NCBI GenBank assembly: GCA_002420305.1
Contig: DIHT01000107.1
Location: 1-37,327, forward strand
DNA: 37,327 nt
Direction: 5' to 3'
DNA from: Akkermansiaceae bacterium UBA5689
Lineage (GTDB): Bacteria; Verrucomicrobiota; Verrucomicrobiia; Verrucomicrobiales; Akkermansiaceae
Under the pieces are notes generated by a model. That model made no database searches and was not told where the DNA came from. It saw only the letters and a program-made list of their open reading frames with translations. Below are positions 9,120-18,264 of the stretch, piece by piece. Within the stretch, counting starts at the first letter, position 1; the number at the start of each line of letters is the position of its first letter. The position numbers were made by a program, and so were the translations under genes.

Positions 9120-10058
9120 TCAGTTGTTCTCGGGTAGCCCCTCGATGTGCCCGATATTTTTCACTGGATCGAAGATTTGAAGAACGGTGTCGAGGAGATC
9201 CTGAGGAAGAGGTTTGGCCAGCCATTCAGCCCATTTGCGAATATTTTCCGGGTTGGCTGATCCGGCGACGCAAGTAGCAATCTCTTCGTGCGCACACGAA
9301 AATTGCAGGGCCAGCTGAGCGATATCAATACCCTCCTGACTGCAAATCTGGGCGGCTTTGCGGGCGGCCGCTTTGACTTCCTCAGGTTCCTTGAGCCAGT
9401 CGGGAAGAGGTGCGTTGGTGAGCAGGCGGGCGGAGAAAGGTCCGGCGTTCATGACTCCCAGTTTCTTTTCACGGAGTCGCGGCAGCAGGTCATCTGCCAA
9501 GGATGTATTCTGAAGGGTGTACTGATTGTAGGAAAGGATGCAGTCGAGTTGCTCTTCGGCGTGGTCGAGCACCTCGTGAAAGGTTTTCATCGGGTAGCAG
9601 GAAAAGCCTACAGCCCGAACCAGCCCCTTCTTCTTCAAGGCAAGGGCTGCAGGAATCGTCTCTTCCCAGATCTGAGGCAATTGTACGAATTCAACATCGT
9701 GAAGGAGCAGCACATCTAGGTAGTCCGTTCCCAGACGATGTAAGGAGACATGAACGCTCTCCTCCACTCGGGAGGCTGAAAAATCGAAATGTGTGAGTGA
9801 GTAGCGTCCCAGTTTGGATCCCAGCAGGTAGGATTCCCTCGGAACTCCCCGCAGTGCAATTCCCAGCAGTACCTCTGACATGCCCCTGCCGTAGAACGGA
9901 GAGGTATCCATGAAGTTGATCCCATGGTCCAGAGCGACACGGACAGAGGACAGTGCTTCCTCGACAGGAACAGGTCGAAATTCCTGACCCAGAGAGGATG
10001 CACCAAAGCTCAGGATGGGAAGGTTCAGGCCTGTATTTCCTAGAGGACGTGATTGCAT
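9120..10058 (-). CDS. Aldo/keto reductase, L-galactose/L-fucose dehydrogenase-like
   Basis: A 312-residue aldo/keto reductase with the full catalytic tetrad: Asp51 and Tyr56 (NFMDTSPFYG), Lys82 (GSKLGRY) and His120 (LLLHDVEF). The C-terminal PVKNIGHIEG and overall pattern resemble plant L-galactose dehydrogenase and bacterial D-threo-aldose/L-fucose 1-dehydrogenase. The expected reaction is NAD(P)-dependent oxidation of an aldose at C1 to its lactone, which a lactonase such as the 3351-4181 product would then open. It lies 39 bp downstream of the DTE-type epimerase gene and 65 bp upstream of uxaE-like, in one operon. Substrate is inferred only. Confidence 0.85.
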   Translation of the reverse strand: MQSRPLGNTGLNLPILSFGASSLGQEFRPVPVEEALSSVRVALDHGINFMDTSPFYGRGMSEVLLGIALRGVPRESYLLGSKLGRYSLTHFDFSASRVEESVHVSLHRLGTDYLDVLLLHDVEFVQLPQIWEETIPAALALKKKGLVRAVGFSCYPMKTFHEVLDHAEEQLDCILSYNQYTLQNTSLADDLLPRLREKKLGVMNAGPFSARLLTNAPLPDWLKEPEEVKAAARKAAQICSQEGIDIAQLALQFSCAHEEIATCVAGSANPENIRKWAEWLAKPLPQDLLDTVLQIFDPVKNIGHIEGLPENN

Positions 10059-10097
10059 TAATTGGCGGAGGATCGTGGATTGAAAAAAGATGGGGGC

Positions 10098-10913
10098 TCA
10101 GCTGGTGAGAGCTTGGAAAGACTTGATTGTCTGCTCTGCGGCGGCCTCAGGGCTTGGGAGAGGGAAGATTTCCGCGGAAAGGTAGCCATCGTATCCAATC
10201 TCTTCGAGAGCGGAGAGGATGGACGACATCTCTGTATGTCCGAATCCGACGGCTTGGCGGTTGGAGTCCGCAAAGTGAACATGACCGACTCGTGATCCTG
10301 CGTCACGGATTGCCTGCCCGGCATCTGCCTCCTCGATGTTCATGTGAAAAAGGTCGGCCAGGAGGACAGTATGATCCAGTCCATGTTCTTCGAGATATGC
10401 TGCCGCAGTGGACAGGTGATTGAACTGGTTGGTTTCGTACCGATTAAGAGGCTCGTAGATGAACCTCACGCCGTTTTCAGCTGCTCGAGCGTCGGTTGCA
10501 TGGAGTGCTTCAGTGAGCCAAGCGAGGGATTGTTCCCGGGAGAGATTTCCTCCCCACTTACCCTGCATGGAACCCAGAATCGCCGGCGCGCCGACCTTGC
10601 CGCCAAAGTCGACCATGGAGAGGACGAATTCAAGGGCTCGAGACCGTTTGTCGGGGTCAGTGTCGGTGAGGGAAAGGCCATGCTGGACCATGCCCGCTCC
10701 TGTGCCGACCGCTGCGATTGAAAGGTTGTGATCAGACGCCATGGAATTCACGGTCTCGGGATCGATGAAGTCGGGCCCCGGCAGGAAAAGCTCTACGGCA
10801 TCAAAACCCAAATTCGCGGCTTCTGAGAAGCTTTCAGGAAGAGGCTGATGAAAGACAAAGGGGCCGGCCTTGGCTTCTGCTACCTGAGCGAGGGTAATAG
10901 CTGACTTCATCAT
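10098..10913 (-). CDS. TIM-barrel ketose 3-epimerase (DTE/LRE-like)
   Basis: A 271-residue sugar phosphate isomerase/epimerase (AP endonuclease 2-type TIM barrel). The four metal ligands appear as Glu154 (YEPLNRYE), Asp187 (LLADLFHMN), His213 (HVHFAD) and Glu248 (SAEIFP). Each is offset by exactly two from the D-tagatose 3-epimerase ligands as I recall them (152/185/211/246). The YEPLNRYET motif is typical of that group. First gene of the minus-strand sugar operon and divergent from the DUF1592 gene. Two adjacent ATG codons (10913, 10910) could start it. Likely epimerises a keto-sugar or keto-acid at C3; hydroxypyruvate-isomerase-like activity is a less likely alternative. Confidence 0.83.
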   Translation of the reverse strand: MMKSAITLAQVAEAKAGPFVFHQPLPESFSEAANLGFDAVELFLPGPDFIDPETVNSMASDHNLSIAAVGTGAGMVQHGLSLTDTDPDKRSRALEFVLSMVDFGGKVGAPAILGSMQGKWGGNLSREQSLAWLTEALHATDARAAENGVRFIYEPLNRYETNQFNHLSTAAAYLEEHGLDHTVLLADLFHMNIEEADAGQAIRDAGSRVGHVHFADSNRQAVGFGHTEMSSILSALEEIGYDGYLSAEIFPLPSPEAAAEQTIKSFQALTS

Positions 10914-11044
10914 AATTTAGGGAGAATGGGTGGGTGCTGGCTGCATGGGAGTCAAGGGATTTCCGGGGATTACAATCGTTCTCGACGACAAGGACTCATG
11001 GAGTAGAAAGGACAGCGAAAAATGAGTGTTATTTTTGCATCATT

Positions 11045-11059
11045 CCTCACGTAGTGAGG
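11045..11059 (+). promoter_or_regulatory. Hairpin covering the ribosome binding site
   Basis: A perfect 6-bp inverted repeat, CCTCAC-GTA-GTGAGG. Its right arm supplies the GAGG Shine-Dalgarno-like sequence about 8 bases before ATG 11068. If the mRNA starts upstream, the fold would hide the ribosome binding site, a possible translational control. A DNA operator is equally possible. Confidence 0.45.
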
Positions 11060-11067
11060 CTAGGCGT

Positions 11068-13416
11068 ATGAGGTCATCAGGTCTTACATTGGCAGCTCTA
11101 CTGGCGATAGCGGTAACAGCATCTGGCGAAGTCGAGGTGGAGTTCAGGGAAAAGATAGAACCCTTTCTTCAGGACTTCTGCTACGACTGCCATGGAGATG
11201 GGGCCAAGAAGGGAGATATTACGCTGGATGATTTCAAGGATCTCTCAAGTCACCTCGAGAACCACGGACTATGGTTGCGAATCTGGAGGAACGTCAGGAC
11301 TCATCTCATGCCTCCCGTGGAGGGGGATTTCCAACCTTCTCCCGAGGAGCGGGTGGAGCTGATGGAGTGGATAGAGAGTAATGTTCTGAAGCTGGATCCA
11401 GAAAATCCGGATCCCGGGAGAGTGACCATCCGACGTCTCAATCGCGAAGAGTATCGAAACACGATACGGGATCTTCTCGGGGTCGAGTATAACGTAGATG
11501 ACAACTTTCCCCCAGATGACACCGGATTTGGTTTTGATACCATTGGGGATGTGCTGACAATCTCACCTCTTCTTCTTGAAAAATACCTGCTGGCTGCCGA
11601 GACCATTGCTGACCTCGCTCTTCCCGCCACGTCAATACGCAGGCGACCAATCACAATTGACGCCGGAAATTTTCGTGAGCGGGGAAACAATCAGCAAAGT
11701 GCCCGCTTCATGGAAGCTGACAAGAAGCACACAGTTGGAGCGGAGAGGAGATTCAGCAAAGCGGGAGTGTATAATTTGCAGGTTAGTTACCGGATTGAGA
11801 ACGAGCGTGGCCGTCCCGAGGGGCAGACTGCCGTCTGGCGCATCCTGGTGGACGGAAAGGAAATTGAGTCGGTGGAGGTCGATGGAGGGAGGCGCTCGAG
11901 TGGTGAGTTCAAAGCCGAGATCGAATTAAGCGAGGGAAATCATCGTTTTGAGTTCTCGATGGTCCCGGGAGCTCCAGGAGAGGGGGAGGGAACCTGGGGA
12001 GTAAGAGTAGAGGATTGCAAACTGGTTCGTCAGGCAGGCAGCGAATGGGCGCTCTATCCGGAAAGCTACCGGAGAATATTTTTTAAGGGACTGCCGCCAG
12101 AGGAGAAGTCGGATCGGGAGGCCTATCTACGCGACATAATTCGGGAGTTTGCGTCCAAGGCGTTTCGGCGTCCAGCGGAGGATCGCATTGTTGATGGGTT
12201 AACGGCCTTGGCTCTCGATCGTAATCAGGAGGAGGGGGCAAAGTTTGTCGATGGAGTGAAGCTTGCGGTTACTGCAACTCTCACCTCACCACGATTTCTT
12301 TTTCGAAGGGAGGCTCAGGCAGAGCCTGATAATCCAGGCAGGGTCGTTCCAGTTGATCAGTTTGCGCTGGCCTCACGACTCTCCTATTTCCTCTGGAGCT
12401 CAACTCCCGATGAGGAGTTGCTGCGGCTGGCATCCAAGGGCCAGCTGCGCGCAAAGCTTCGCTCGCAAGTGGATCGGATGCTGTCTGACCAGAAGGCGAA
12501 TCGCATGGTAAAGAATTTCGTAGGGCAATGGCTTCAGGCACGGGATCTTGTGAGTTTGAATATTGACGTGCGGCATATTCTTGGGGAGAGCAACAAAAGG
12601 AACGCCGAACGAATTTTTGACCAGGAGATGCGAAAAGACATGGGGGAAGAGACGGAACTCTTCTTCCAGCATATTCTTAGAGAGAATCGGCCGATCCTGG
12701 AACTGCTCAATGCGAGATACTCTTTTCTTAACGAGAGTCTCGCTAAATTCTATGGGGTATCAGGAGTGAAGGGGGATACATATCGTCGGGTTGAGTTCGG
12801 TGAGGAACAGAGGGCCCGCGGTGGAATCTTGACACAGGGGACGTTCCTGATCGTAACCTCTCAGCCAACCAGGACCTCTCCGGTGAAGCGAGGGCTCTTT
12901 GTGCTAGAGAATATTCTGGGAACTCCTGCACCGCCAGCGCCCCCTGATGTTCCAGAGCTGGAAGATTCTGAAAAAGAGTCTGCCAAGGGGACAATGAGGG
13001 AGCTCATGGTTGCACATCGTGAAAAGGCCCTTTGTAAGTCCTGTCACCAGCGAATGGACCCCATCGGTCTCGCCTTGGAGAACTTCAATGCGATCGGACA
13101 ATGGAGAGACGAAGACGCGGGCCAGCCAATTGACAGTGCCGGCCAACTTGTTACGGGTGAGAAATTCTCCAACGTCATGGAGCTAAAGGAGATTCTCATT
13201 AGCTCTCGTAAGGAGGATTTTTACCGGTGTCTGACCGAAAAGATGCTGACTTACGCGCTGGGTAGAGGAGTAGAGTATTACGACGCACCCACGGTGGACC
13301 GGATTGTGGAGCGATTACTCGACCAGAAAGGTAACATGGCAGAGCTGATTTATGGAGTCGTGGAGAGCACGCCCTTCCAGAAGCGTCGGGGGGATGGAGA
13401 CAGGCTTCAAAATTAA
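11068..13416 (+). CDS. DUF1592/DUF1588/DUF1585 cytochrome-like secreted protein
   Basis: A 782-residue exported protein of the type abundant in Planctomycetes and Verrucomicrobia. Signal peptide residues 1-20, then a cytochrome-like (PSCyt1) segment with a CxxCH heme site, CYDCH at 38-42. A DUF1587-like segment (LNREEYRNTIRDLLGV) lies at about 113-180, a beta-rich possible ligand-binding insert at about 195-320, DUF1595 at about 350-410, and DUF1592 at about 420-540 (ASRLSYFLWSSTPDEELL). DUF1588 follows with a second CxxCH, CKSCH at 656, in the signature MDPIGLALENF, then C-terminal DUF1585. I chose ATG 11068 over GTG 11026 because it begins a good signal peptide and has GAGG upstream. Function is unproven in general; redox or polymer-degradation roles are suggested. 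Paired with the DUF1552 gene downstream. Confidence 0.88.
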   Translation: MRSSGLTLAALLAIAVTASGEVEVEFREKIEPFLQDFCYDCHGDGAKKGDITLDDFKDLSSHLENHGLWLRIWRNVRTHLMPPVEGDFQPSPEERVELMEWIESNVLKLDPENPDPGRVTIRRLNREEYRNTIRDLLGVEYNVDDNFPPDDTGFGFDTIGDVLTISPLLLEKYLLAAETIADLALPATSIRRRPITIDAGNFRERGNNQQSARFMEADKKHTVGAERRFSKAGVYNLQVSYRIENERGRPEGQTAVWRILVDGKEIESVEVDGGRRSSGEFKAEIELSEGNHRFEFSMVPGAPGEGEGTWGVRVEDCKLVRQAGSEWALYPESYRRIFFKGLPPEEKSDREAYLRDIIREFASKAFRRPAEDRIVDGLTALALDRNQEEGAKFVDGVKLAVTATLTSPRFLFRREAQAEPDNPGRVVPVDQFALASRLSYFLWSSTPDEELLRLASKGQLRAKLRSQVDRMLSDQKANRMVKNFVGQWLQARDLVSLNIDVRHILGESNKRNAERIFDQEMRKDMGEETELFFQHILRENRPILELLNARYSFLNESLAKFYGVSGVKGDTYRRVEFGEEQRARGGILTQGTFLIVTSQPTRTSPVKRGLFVLENILGTPAPPAPPDVPELEDSEKESAKGTMRELMVAHREKALCKSCHQRMDPIGLALENFNAIGQWRDEDAGQPIDSAGQLVTGEKFSNVMELKEILISSRKEDFYRCLTEKMLTYALGRGVEYYDAPTVDRIVERLLDQKGNMAELIYGVVESTPFQKRRGDGDRLQN

Positions 13417-13489
13417 GGGTTGGCGACGCGCGAAAATCAGGCAAGAATTCTGTGCGTTTCACTGTAATATTAGCGTATACTGATAACGG

Positions 13490-14851
13490 ATGAGGGATTT
13501 GAAAACACTTCCAGGACGAAGAGCCTTTTTGAGAGGGCTGGGAGCAACTGTTGCCCTTCCAGGGTTCAGCTCACTGGGGCTGGCGAAACCCTTGGCAGGC
13601 GCACGTGGGGTAACTGCTACCGGGGCTCCCCTGCGAATGGCATACCTTTGCCTTCCGAACGGTGTGATCATGGACAAGTGGAGGCCGCAGGGGGTCGGTG
13701 AGAACTTCGTTCTTAACGACTCCATGAAGTCTCTGAAGGATGCTTGCGCGGACCTGCAGATTTTGAAAGGGCTGGAGCAGGCCAATGGCTGGGGTGGCAG
13801 GGATGGTGCGGGAGATCATGCGCGTGGAAATGCCACTTTTCTCACGGGCACTCGTCCTCGGAAAACAGCAGGGTCCGATATTCACTTGGGAATTTCTGTG
13901 GATCAGATGGCGGCCAACTACCTTGCGCAGGAAACAAGGCTGCCATCGCTCGAGCTTTCCTGTGACGGGGTAAGGAAATCAGGTAGCTGTGACTCAGGCT
14001 ACTCCTGCGCCTACCAGTATAACATCTCCTGGCGCTCTGCGACACAGCCAATGACGCCCGAGTCCAACCCGCGGTTGGTCTTTGAGCGGTTGTTCGGGAG
14101 CGGAACCAAGTCCGAGCGGGGCGAGAGTCAAGTAAGGAGGCGGGCGGAAAAGCGCTCGATTCTTGATTTTGTACTCGAGGATGCGAAGGCAATGGAAAAG
14201 AGCCTGGGGAGAAACGACCAGCAGAAGCTGGACGAGTATATGACGGGCGTAAGGGAGATCGAGCGCCAGATCGAGAAGGCTGAAAGCATAGGCCCTCCGC
14301 CCGATCCAGGTGTAGAAGCGCCTGCAAACGGAGTTCCTAGAGAATACCACGAGCATATCCGGATCATGTTCGAAATGATGATTCTTGCGTTCCAGACAGA
14401 TCAGACGCGGATTGCTTCCTTCCTACTGGCTCACGATGGCAGCAATAGAAATTTCCCTACGCACGGCGTAAGGGAGGGTCACCATGGACTTTCGCACCAC
14501 GGGGGCAACAGGGACAAAATCGAGAAGATCGCAAAAATTGATACCTTTTATCTCGAGCAGCTAGCCTACTTCCTCGAGCGAATGCGCAATACTAAGGATG
14601 TCGACGGGAAGCCGTTGTTGTATAATTCCATGATTGTCTGGGGTGGAGGACTCTCTGATGGGGATCGCCATACTCACAACGATCTTCCGATTATTCTCGC
14701 AGGCCATGCTGGGGGTAAATTCCGTGCCGGAAGACACGTTGATCTCAAAGGGGATGTGCCCATGAATAACCTCTACCTGCGGATGCTTGAAGAAATTGGC
14801 GTTCCAGCGGGAAGGCTTGGGGACTCTACCGGCATTCTCAGTCAGGTATAG
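13490..14851 (+). CDS. DUF1552 Tat-exported protein
   Basis: A 453-residue protein with an N-terminal twin-arginine signal (GRRAFLRGLGATVALPG, Arg10-Arg11), so exported folded. The rest matches the DUF1552 family: LRMAYLCLPNGV early, FLTGTRPRKTAGSDIHLGIS about 110-135, a central YMTGVREIERQI helix, and HDGSNRNFPTHGVREGHH followed by MIVWGGGLSDGDRHTHNDLP. The His/Asp-rich C-terminal half could bind metal and resembles the sulfatase/DUF1501-type fold. DUF1552 genes habitually follow DUF1592/DUF1588 genes in PVC bacteria, as here with a 73-bp gap. Biochemical role is unknown; joint action with the upstream cytochrome-like protein in the periplasm is inferred. Confidence 0.9.
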   Translation: MRDLKTLPGRRAFLRGLGATVALPGFSSLGLAKPLAGARGVTATGAPLRMAYLCLPNGVIMDKWRPQGVGENFVLNDSMKSLKDACADLQILKGLEQANGWGGRDGAGDHARGNATFLTGTRPRKTAGSDIHLGISVDQMAANYLAQETRLPSLELSCDGVRKSGSCDSGYSCAYQYNISWRSATQPMTPESNPRLVFERLFGSGTKSERGESQVRRRAEKRSILDFVLEDAKAMEKSLGRNDQQKLDEYMTGVREIERQIEKAESIGPPPDPGVEAPANGVPREYHEHIRIMFEMMILAFQTDQTRIASFLLAHDGSNRNFPTHGVREGHHGLSHHGGNRDKIEKIAKIDTFYLEQLAYFLERMRNTKDVDGKPLLYNSMIVWGGGLSDGDRHTHNDLPIILAGHAGGKFRAGRHVDLKGDVPMNNLYLRMLEEIGVPAGRLGDSTGILSQV

Positions 14852-14896
14852 GTCTCGCCTCGACGTTGGGCGGAAGGCTCGAGAGTTTTGCCCGTA

Positions 14897-14920
14897 GGGA
14901 TTTCTATCATTTGAAATCCC
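14897..14920. repeat. Perfect 8-bp inverted repeat before the hybrid kinase
   Basis: GGGATTTC (14897-14904) and GAAATCCC (14913-14920) are separated by an 8-base AT-rich spacer, ending 17 bases before ATG 14938. Spacing and symmetry suit a transcription-factor operator. As an RNA hairpin it could end transcription of the DUF1552 gene, but only a short GTTTC follows, with no T tract. Confidence 0.5.
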
Positions 14921-14937
14921 GTTTCAACTATTGATCG

Positions 14938-17900
14938 ATGAGGCTCTCCACCAAGCTACTTCTCACGATCTGCGTTCCCCCAGCGCTCATATGGTTAGTG
15001 GGAATGTATGTGATAAAGATTTCGCAGGATCAGATCCGGGAATCTATCCGGACCTCGGCAGGAGCAGAGGTCCAGTCCGTTCAGGAGGAAATTGATCGCG
15101 TCCTGCAGGCTCGAATTGAGACTTGGGAGGAATTTGTCGAGCAACGAAAAGTTATCGATGCGGTGTTGAGGTCTAATCGGTGTCTTCAAGAGCAGGAAGG
15201 CCTTATGGATCAACTCTCGGCTGCTTGGAGGGATCCCGAAAAGAGAGGATCCCTTCCAGAAGGCAGTGTGGATGAGACCTTGATGGGTGAACTTGGAGCA
15301 ACGATTCTGAAAATGTCCGAATTCAGTGGAGGAATTCGGATTTTCCGGGAGGTGCTTCTCACGAATGCTTTTGGAGGCATCGTGGCGGAGAGTGGTCAGG
15401 GCGGAGACTACTTTCATGGGGCTGCCTCCTGGTGGAAGATTACCAAGGCTCAGGGGCGTTATCTTGGGCCTGTCCGGGTGGAGCGGGACGAGAAGGGGGT
15501 AGAGGTTGTAATCATTGACTTTTGCCGAAGGGTTGAGGATTCAGCAGGTCGCTTCCTCGGGGTCCTGAAGGTGGATATCAACCTCGATGAAGTGCTTGAG
15601 ATTGTCGATTCCCATGCGAGGAGAGGCGGGCGCAACCGGGGAATGGTGCTTCTGAACCGAGAGGCAAAATTGATCCGGATTGGCGGAAGGGGAGAAACAC
15701 GTACGTTGTCAGACGGAAGTCGCTACCTCGTTCAAAATTCTGATAAAAATGAGGGCGGCGCCCAATTTTTCGAGGGCGAGATACCCGCTGGCGAGCAGGT
15801 ATTTACATACTCGAGGCCGTCCGAGGGGGGGCTAATGCATACCTTGGGCTGGATGGCAGTTCATACTGCGGAGACGGATGCGTTACTTGCACCCGTCAGG
15901 CAGCTTCGTAACAGCGTAATCCTCGCGGCAGCGGTTGGGACTTTTCTCGGCGTTGCGATTATGCTTTGGGTCGTACTTCCGGTGTCTTGGAGAATGGTGC
16001 GGTTGGTAGAGGCAACGAAGCAGTTCGGAAAAGGATCTCAAGATGTCCCGATTCCGGTCGTAGGGCATGATGAAATTTCTGAACTGAGTCATGAGTTCAA
16101 CCAGATGAGGACTCGCCTCGGGGAGACCCAGGAGAACCTGTGGGATGCTATGGAGAAGGCCAAGGAGGCTAGTAAAGCTAAGGGGGATTTCCTTGCGAAC
16201 ATGAGCCACGAAATCCGTACTCCAATGAATGCTATCATGGGAATTACAGAGCTAACTCTTGGCACGGAACTGACCGAAGAGCAGCTCCATTATCAGGTTC
16301 TCGTAGAGCAGTCGGCGCACTCCTTGCTGATGGTTTTGAACGATATTCTTGACTACTCAAAGATAGAGGCAGGGAAGCTGGAGCTCGAGAATCGCGACTT
16401 TGATCTCCGGGATTCTGTGGGGGATATTCTTCATACAATGTCGCCCCGAGCGGTTGAAAAACATATTGAACTGGTCCTGAAGGTCGGGCGGGATGTGCCT
16501 AGGATCCTCACGGGGGACCTCACGCGACTGCGGCAGGTGATAGTAAATCTTGTCGGGAACGCTCTCAAGTTTACGGATAGCGGAGAGGTCGTTCTGGTGG
16601 TTGAACGAGTGAGGGAGATCAGGGGACGGGTGGAGATTCTCTTTGAGGTAAGAGATACGGGTATTGGTGTCAGGGCGGACCGATTAGAGAAAATCTTCGA
16701 GGTTTTTGCGCAGGCGGATAGTTCAACTACGCGGGAATTCGGAGGATCTGGGCTGGGTCTGGCAATCTCGAAGCGGATTGTGAAAAAGATGGGAGGCAAG
16801 ATTTGGGCGGAAAGCGTTATCGGGGAAGGAAGTGTGTTTCGTTTTACGGCACTACTGGGACTAGGTTCAGAGGAGTGTGATAGTGAAAGAGATTCTCTGG
16901 AGCCGCTTGAGGGTCTTGAGGTGCTGGTGATAGAGGATAATGCGACTCAGCTTGAAACCCTTGGGGAAATGCTGAAGTCGTGGGGTCTGGAGCCCAGTTT
17001 GTGTTCAGATGCGGCCGCAGCTTTTGGTGTCCTGGAGCGAAAAGAGGAGATAGGCGAGGGTGTGAAGTTGATGATCGTTGATCGGGTCTTGGGTGAGGAG
17101 GACGGCATAGAGCTTGCCACACGAATACAGGCCATCTCCCGCTGTAAAAGCCTGCCGACGATTCTACTTACCTCGGTGAGCGATGGGTCACCGGGGAAGG
17201 AATTCGATGAGGCGGGAATTAGCAAGGTAGTTAACAAGCCCATCAAACAGTCACCTCTCCTTGACGCTGTGATGCTGGCTACGGGGCTGGGAACAAGGAA
17301 GCCCAAGAAAGGCAGGAGAGAGTTACGCGGGCGGGAGAGGGCCGTCGAGAGTATGAGTATTCTTCTCGCCGAGGATGGAAAGGTGAATCAGTTAGTGGCT
17401 GTTCGTCTCCTTGAGCGCAGAGGGCACCGGGTGACGGTAGTCGAAAACGGAAAGGAGGCTGTGGATCAATCTCTTAAGCAGCAATTCGATGTCATCCTTA
17501 TGGATATACAGATGCCGGTAATGAGTGGCTACGAGGCCTGCCAGGAAATTAGAGAGCTGGAAAAAAAGACCGGGAGTCGCGTTGCCATCGTTGCGATGAC
17601 GGCGCACGCAATGCCGGGAGATCGGGAAGAGTGTCTGGAGGTTGGAATGGACGATTATATTTCGAAGCCCATCGAGTCCGAAGAGTTTTATGAGGTCATT
17701 GAGAGATTTGGCTCTCTTGGTAGTGGGGGAGAAGAGATAGCGAGAACCGCGCGAGGTGATCTGGATGAAAAAAGCGATCCTCAGGGCGGCGAGAAGGAAT
17801 TCGATAAGGCGATCTTTGATGCGGAAGCGTTTAGTCAGCGGATCGGGGACGAGGCTCTAATGCGTGAGCTGATCTTGATATTTGAGGAAGAAATGGAAGC

Positions 17901-18168
17901 GATGTGGGTTTCTCTCCAAGAAGCTGAAGAGCGTCAGGATATGAAATCGATTTATGAGTCCGCCCATCGTTTGAAGGGGCTGGTCGGGAATTTCTGCGCT
18001 CGTCGTGCCTGGGAGCATGCCACCAAGTTAAATGACCGGGCAAAGAAAGGGAGCCATAGCGATGATGTGAGTGAGTCAGTGGAAGGCTTTGAGCGGGAGC
18101 TGAGATTATTAGAATCCTCCTTGTGCGACTTCCGGGAGAATCTTGAGAATAAGGTAAACTCTCTGTGA
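14938..18168 (+). CDS. Hybrid sensor histidine kinase (HisKA-HATPase-REC-REC-HPt)
   Basis: A 1076-residue membrane-bound BarA/ArcB-style hybrid kinase. TM1 about residues 7-27, a roughly 295-residue periplasmic sensor (Cache-like by layout), TM2 about 325-347, HAMP, then HisKA with phospho-acceptor His424 in ANMSHEIRTPMNAIMG. The HATPase has its N box (VNLVGNALKF), G1 (DTGIGV) and G2 (GGSGLGLAISKR). REC1 (about 660-780) has acceptor Asp715 in MIVDRVLGEEDG; REC2 (about 805-925) has Asp856 in ILMDIQMPVMSG. The C-terminal HPt has His1010 in SAHRLKGLVGNF. All phosphorelay residues are present, so a His-Asp-His relay to a separate response regulator is expected, but none is encoded nearby. The flanking genes give no firm signal identity. 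Confidence 0.92.
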   Translation: MRLSTKLLLTICVPPALIWLVGMYVIKISQDQIRESIRTSAGAEVQSVQEEIDRVLQARIETWEEFVEQRKVIDAVLRSNRCLQEQEGLMDQLSAAWRDPEKRGSLPEGSVDETLMGELGATILKMSEFSGGIRIFREVLLTNAFGGIVAESGQGGDYFHGAASWWKITKAQGRYLGPVRVERDEKGVEVVIIDFCRRVEDSAGRFLGVLKVDINLDEVLEIVDSHARRGGRNRGMVLLNREAKLIRIGGRGETRTLSDGSRYLVQNSDKNEGGAQFFEGEIPAGEQVFTYSRPSEGGLMHTLGWMAVHTAETDALLAPVRQLRNSVILAAAVGTFLGVAIMLWVVLPVSWRMVRLVEATKQFGKGSQDVPIPVVGHDEISELSHEFNQMRTRLGETQENLWDAMEKAKEASKAKGDFLANMSHEIRTPMNAIMGITELTLGTELTEEQLHYQVLVEQSAHSLLMVLNDILDYSKIEAGKLELENRDFDLRDSVGDILHTMSPRAVEKHIELVLKVGRDVPRILTGDLTRLRQVIVNLVGNALKFTDSGEVVLVVERVREIRGRVEILFEVRDTGIGVRADRLEKIFEVFAQADSSTTREFGGSGLGLAISKRIVKKMGGKIWAESVIGEGSVFRFTALLGLGSEECDSERDSLEPLEGLEVLVIEDNATQLETLGEMLKSWGLEPSLCSDAAAAFGVLERKEEIGEGVKLMIVDRVLGEEDGIELATRIQAISRCKSLPTILLTSVSDGSPGKEFDEAGISKVVNKPIKQSPLLDAVMLATGLGTRKPKKGRRELRGRERAVESMSILLAEDGKVNQLVAVRLLERRGHRVTVVENGKEAVDQSLKQQFDVILMDIQMPVMSGYEACQEIRELEKKTGSRVAIVAMTAHAMPGDREECLEVGMDDYISKPIESEEFYEVIERFGSLGSGGEEIARTARGDLDEKSDPQGGEKEFDKAIFDAEAFSQRIGDEALMRELILIFEEEMEAMWVSLQEAEERQDMKSIYESAHRLKGLVGNFCARRAWEHATKLNDRAKKGSHSDDVSESVEGFERELRLLESSLCDFRENLENKVNSL

Positions 18169-18264
18169 GCGATTGACCCTGAGAAGGTTAGTGGTGTTGG
18201 TAGGACAAAAGAGAAGAGGGGAGTCGGGGTTGCAAAAAGTGGTTCGTTATTATGTCCTCGACGA

